In this document: positions 60,512 to 64,000 of the stretch, piece by piece
Layout of the letters: every line of letters starts with the position of its first letter
Position numbering within the stretch: position 1 is the first letter of the stretch
Assembly: GCA_026874595.1 (NCBI GenBank)
Contig: CM049308.1
Coordinates: 93,003,624-93,067,623 of the forward strand
DNA from: Sipunculus nudus
Taxonomy: Eukaryota; Annelida; Sipuncula; Golfingiida; Sipunculidae
Direction: 5' to 3'
DNA: 64,000 bases
Position numbers and translations under genes: made by a program
Notes under the pieces: model-generated
The model's database searches: none
What the model saw: only the letters and a program-made list of their open reading frames with translations
Told to the model about the DNA's origin: nothing

Positions 60512-61475
60512 GTAAGTAAACAGAAGTCATTTTTCTATTTTGCGATAATTTGTACTATATAGAAATACAGGACATATTCCAGAAATATTTAGAACGGCAC
60601 AAACCTGTTATTAAGTAGTCAGCACAAGACGAAGCCAATACGGCGCAAATATACACCAGCTGAAGGATAAGGGACCAGGGTTATCAGAGACACAGGCCTT
60701 TTAATTTGAAGGTTTAACCATTACGGGTTGTCACATAGTTTGTGGCGTCAGCATTCAATCCATCAAGCAGATTAGATGACCAGACCCTTGCAGATGATGG
60801 AAAGAAGATATTCAGTTTGTTATCACAGTTCTACACGATATCATTCTTAAATTGATTTTATGTTTAGTATGGTTCGAAGTCACTTATCCCAGAAAATTAG
60901 TCTAGTTTGTTAATTCATAACTGAATGAGCTTGACGGTATGGTAGTCTGTACTTGTGTACTCTTTCATACACAATTTTAAAATCTATAATAAAATCGATT
61001 TCTCTCATTTTCTCATCGATAATATTAACTTGATATGAATTTTATCATTGAATTATGAATGAAAATAAGACAAATTGAATATAATCATTACAGAAGTGTG
61101 GGTATACTTTCACAAAGGCACTTTTTTGGTAGTTATCCTTGATCATTGAGCGATAAAATTCCTTTATTTTTCATGGGCATAGAAGTGGTCTATAGCTAGA
61201 AGGAATGTTAATATTTTTTAGATATACTATAATCCAAAAACTACAAGTGCACATGTTCCATTTACAACTGAAAAAAAAAACAGATGCCAATATTGAAAAT
61301 AGCCCGTAGAAATGTAAGGAGCCTGGGCAAGGACCGACATAAATAAAATAACTTTTTTTTTTATTTTTCGTGTCCATGTGTCCCGGGTCTCAGTCCATCT
61401 CTCGCCTGTCGTTCATGGTCGCCATATTTTGACAGTGACTCACACATACATCATCTACTACGTTCAAGTGGCAGT
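60512..61475. other. Putative first intron, AT-rich
   Basis: Follows the GTAAGT donor at 60512. AT-rich, with no further exon recognised on the plus strand. The intron would continue through the mobile elements and the satellite to the window edge. Confidence 0.4.
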
Positions 61476-62125
61476 CAGTGATGTAGTCGAGTCCACAACA
61501 TTCGAATCACTTAGGACCCGAGTACAGGTCCGAGCCAATACACATCTCTTGGGAAATTTTTAATGGATATTTTACATTATCATATGTACTTTAACGTTAG
61601 TTTATACATGATCTTAAGCCACATGAAAATAAAATTCGGTTCTCAGGCATTTTTTACATAAATCAATATGGGCTGGCGGTTTTTCTTTATTTTTTATTTT
61701 TTTGTATGTTTCGATAAAAATGTCAAATGATAAGGGAAAAAGCATGATAATAACATATTTATTTTGCTACACAAGTAAAAGCACTACAAAGTAAAAGAAA
61801 TGTGATCCAAATTGTATGATATTATCTTCTTGAAAGAAATGTCCGAGCGGCGTGAACTTAAAACTGGTAAGTTTCTGTTGAAAATCAAAATAAAAATTTA
61901 TTTTTGATGCGGAGGTTTAAATTGACGCGAGCAGTGCCTTTTATTTTTTTGGCCTTATTCGTAAATGTTAAATTTCTTGTAACTCTGGGTGTAGAACTAA
62001 AGTTTGGTAAATCTAGTCCAACTTTTTTTTACAACTAATATTTGAATACCTGATGGTAGTGTGCATATGCATATAAGTTCTTACAGTATGTAACAGAGCT
62101 TTTTTTTATACTGGAATCTAGATGG
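61476..62125. mobile_element. GAGTCC-rich dispersed element, copy 3 (interrupted)
   Basis: Starts CAGTGATGTAGTCGAGTCCA and has CCCGAGTACAGGTCCGAG and AATACACATCTC, as in copies 1 and 2. The sequence is then split by the MITE at 61617-61954. Homology resumes after it with AGAACTAAAGTTTGGTAAAT (compare GTGCTAAACCTTGG in copy 2) and ATACTGGAATCTAGATGGAC near 62108 (compare CTACTGGACTCGAAATGGAC). The second GAGTCC cluster is mostly lost. The right end is not defined. Confidence 0.55.
61617..61954. mobile_element. GGCCAAAA-ended MITE, copy 2 (inverted, nested)
   Basis: A 338-bp copy of the 25363-25698 element in the opposite orientation. It shares ATTTTTATCGAAACATAC, GCTTTGTAGTGCTTTTACTT, CAAGAAGATAA and CTCAGGCA words (reverse-complemented where needed). 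The right end is TTTTTTTGGCC and the left end is degenerate (AGCCACATGAAAATAAAATT). It is flanked by TTA at 61614-61616 and 61955-61957. It interrupts a GAGTCC-rich element, so it inserted after that element. Confidence 0.72.
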
Positions 62126-62552
62126 ACTTTGTTCGGACAACCGGTGTACAACCAGTGTATTAGATGATATATTATTTATAAAAAAGGGTATTAATATCAT
62201 GCCCTCATGCCCCTGTGGGATTCTAATTCTCATTCAAATTATAAACATGTAAACATTTTAGTGGTGCGGTTATTTAATAATAAAAATTAAAGTAAAATAA
62301 TAATTATCGAAAAGGTTTCTTTTTATATTATATACAACCTCATTTAAAAAAATCTAACGCCTTGTTTTAAATGATCAAGTAACAATCGGAAAGTTTATAT
62401 TTGGTAACCGAGTTTTACCGAGTTGGGCTAAAACTAATAAACAAATAAATATAAATATAAAAGTAAAGACCAAAAATGTAGTTAGATTCGAATGATATTC
62501 GATTTTTTAACTGCGATATGACCTCTTTATCCTAACGAGATACATACATGAT
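62126..62552. other. AT-rich DNA, no supported gene
   Basis: Single-copy AT-rich flank between the nested elements and the 53-bp satellite; nothing recognised. Confidence 0.45.
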
Positions 62553-64000
62553 ACATGTATGCCGGTTTCATATGTGTAAAGGTTTCTTTGTCATATCTCG
62601 GCAGGTCATGTTTGCCGGTTTTATATGTGTTAATGTTCCTTTGACATATCTCGGCAGGTCATGTATGCCGGTTTTATATGTGTTAAGGTTCCTTTGACAT
62701 ATCTCGGCAGGTCATGTATGCCGGTTTTATATGTGTTATGGTTCCTTTGACATATCTCGGCAGGTCATGTTTGCCGGTTTTATATGTCTTAAGGTTCCTT
62801 TGACATATCTCGGCAGGTCATGTTTGCCGGTTTTATATGTGTTAAGGTTCCTTTGACATATCTCGGCAGGTCATGTATGCCGGTTTTATATGTGTTAAGG
62901 TTCCTTTGACATATCTCGGCAGGTCATGTATGCCGGTTTTATATGTGTTAAGGTTCCTTTGACATATCTCGGCAGGTCATGTATGCCGGTTTTATATGTG
63001 TTAAGGTTCCTTTTACATATCTCGGCAGGTCATGTATGCCGGTTTTATATGTGTTAAGGTTCCTATGACATATCTCGGCAGGTCATGTATGCCGGTTTTA
63101 TATGTGTTAAGGTTCCTTTGACATATCTCGGCAGGTCATGTATGCCGGTTTTATATGTGTTAAGGTTCCTTTGACATATCTCGGCAGGTCATGTATGCCG
63201 GTTTTATATGTGTTAAGGTTCCTTTGACATATCTCGGCAGGTCATGTATGCCGGTTTTATATGTGTTAAGGTTCCTTTGACATATCTCGGCAGGTCATGT
63301 ATGCCGGTTTTATATGTGTTAAGGTTCCTTTGACATATCTCGGCAGGTCATGTATGCCGGTTTTATATGTGTTAAGGTTCCTTTGACATATCTCGGCAGG
63401 TCATGTATGCCGGTTTTATATGTGTTAAGGTTCCTTTGACATATCTCGGCAGGTCATGTATGCCGGTTTTATATGTGTTAAGGTTCCTTTGACATATCTC
63501 GGCAGGTCATGTATGCCGGTTTTATATGTGTTAAGGTTCCTTTGACATATCTCGGCAGGTCATGTATGCCGGTTTTATATGTGTTAAGGTTCCTTTGACA
63601 TATCTCGGCAGGTCATGTATGCCGGTTTTATATGTGTTAAGGTTCCTTTGACATATCTCGGCAGGTCATGTATGCCGGTTTTATATGTGTTATGGTTCCT
63701 TTGACATATCTCGGCAGGTCATGTATGCCGGTTTTATATGTGTTAAGGTTCCTTTGACATATCTCGGCAGGTCATGTATGCCGGTTTTATATGTGTTAAG
63801 GTTCCTTTGACATATCTCGGCAGGTCATGTATGCCGGTTTTATATGTGTTAAGGTTCCTTTGACATATCTCGGCAGGTCATGTATGCCGGTTTTATATGT
63901 GTTAAGGTTCCTTTGACATATCTCGGCAGGTCATGTATGCCGGTTTTATATGTGTTAAGGTTCCTTTGACATATCTCGGCAGGTCATGTATGCCGGTTTT
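62553..64000. repeat. 53-bp satellite array, continues past window
   Basis: The unit is TCGGCAGGTCATGTATGCCG plus GTTTTATATGTGTTAAGGTT and CCTTTGACATATC (53 bp by count). About 27 copies are present and the array is cut by the window end. The first units (62553-62640) are diverged (GGTTTCATATGTGTAAAGG, TTGTCATATC). Units from about 62860 onwards are nearly identical, with rare TTATGG, CCTATG or CTTTTAC changes, which is the pattern expected when an array is homogenised internally and decays at its edge. Confidence 0.97.

Overview
The window looks like nuclear DNA from a marine invertebrate, most likely a mollusc and perhaps a bivalve. The reasons are AT-rich sequence, many long (TA)n tracts, many minisatellite arrays, tRNA-derived SINE-like elements, MITE-like elements with terminal inverted repeats, decayed LINE reverse-transcriptase fragments, and a candidate exon with a eukaryotic splice donor. 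The species cannot be named from sequence alone. Nothing is organised like bacterial or phage DNA: there are no operons, ribosome-binding sites or dense genes.

Genes are very sparse. The best candidate is a short first coding exon at 60386-60511 (+): a 42-residue signal-peptide start ending at a GTAAGT donor, with a possible 5'UTR acceptor just upstream and two upstream ORFs. Its later exons would lie beyond the right edge. Weaker minus-strand candidates are a cysteine-rich exon or exon relic (58851-59098), a possible terminal exon (46851-47063) and two micro-exons (45172-45209 and 44940-45016). Two minus-strand coding relics are recognisable: the C-terminal zinc-knuckle region of an L1/Tx1-type LINE (7196-7603) and a frameshifted reverse transcriptase with an FADD box (about 32823-33398).

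About a quarter of the window is tandem repeat. In order, the arrays are a 60/62-bp dimer (2989-3580), 44-52 bp (8161-8920), about 31 bp (9745-10515), 83 bp (14937-18189), 21 bp (22119-22283), 36 bp (27811-28800), 39/40 bp (39631-42770), about 31 bp (51306-51575), 26-bp polypyrimidine (52947-56428), 45 bp (57432-58850) and 53 bp (62553 to the window end). Several have higher-order structure. The longest ORFs in the window are by-products of these arrays.

Mobile-element remains include a GC-rich MITE with TAA target duplications (2513-2967), two copies of a GGCCAAAA-ended MITE with TTA duplications (25363-25698 and 61617-61954), a three-copy GAGTCC-rich element (9113, 43527, 61476), copies of a CAGGGGCGGATCC-ended element (24137-24340, with a relic near 1796), and two SINE-like elements (34905-35155 minus, 46085-46290 plus). 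One MITE sits inside one GAGTCC element, which gives a relative age. There are also a 249-bp segmental duplication (36339/37179), an older diverged duplication (37597/38107) and a 226-bp tandem duplication (30639/30865). The rest is AT-rich intergenic or intronic DNA in which no gene could be supported. No evidence of a new multigene system was found; the most unusual content is the repeat architecture.
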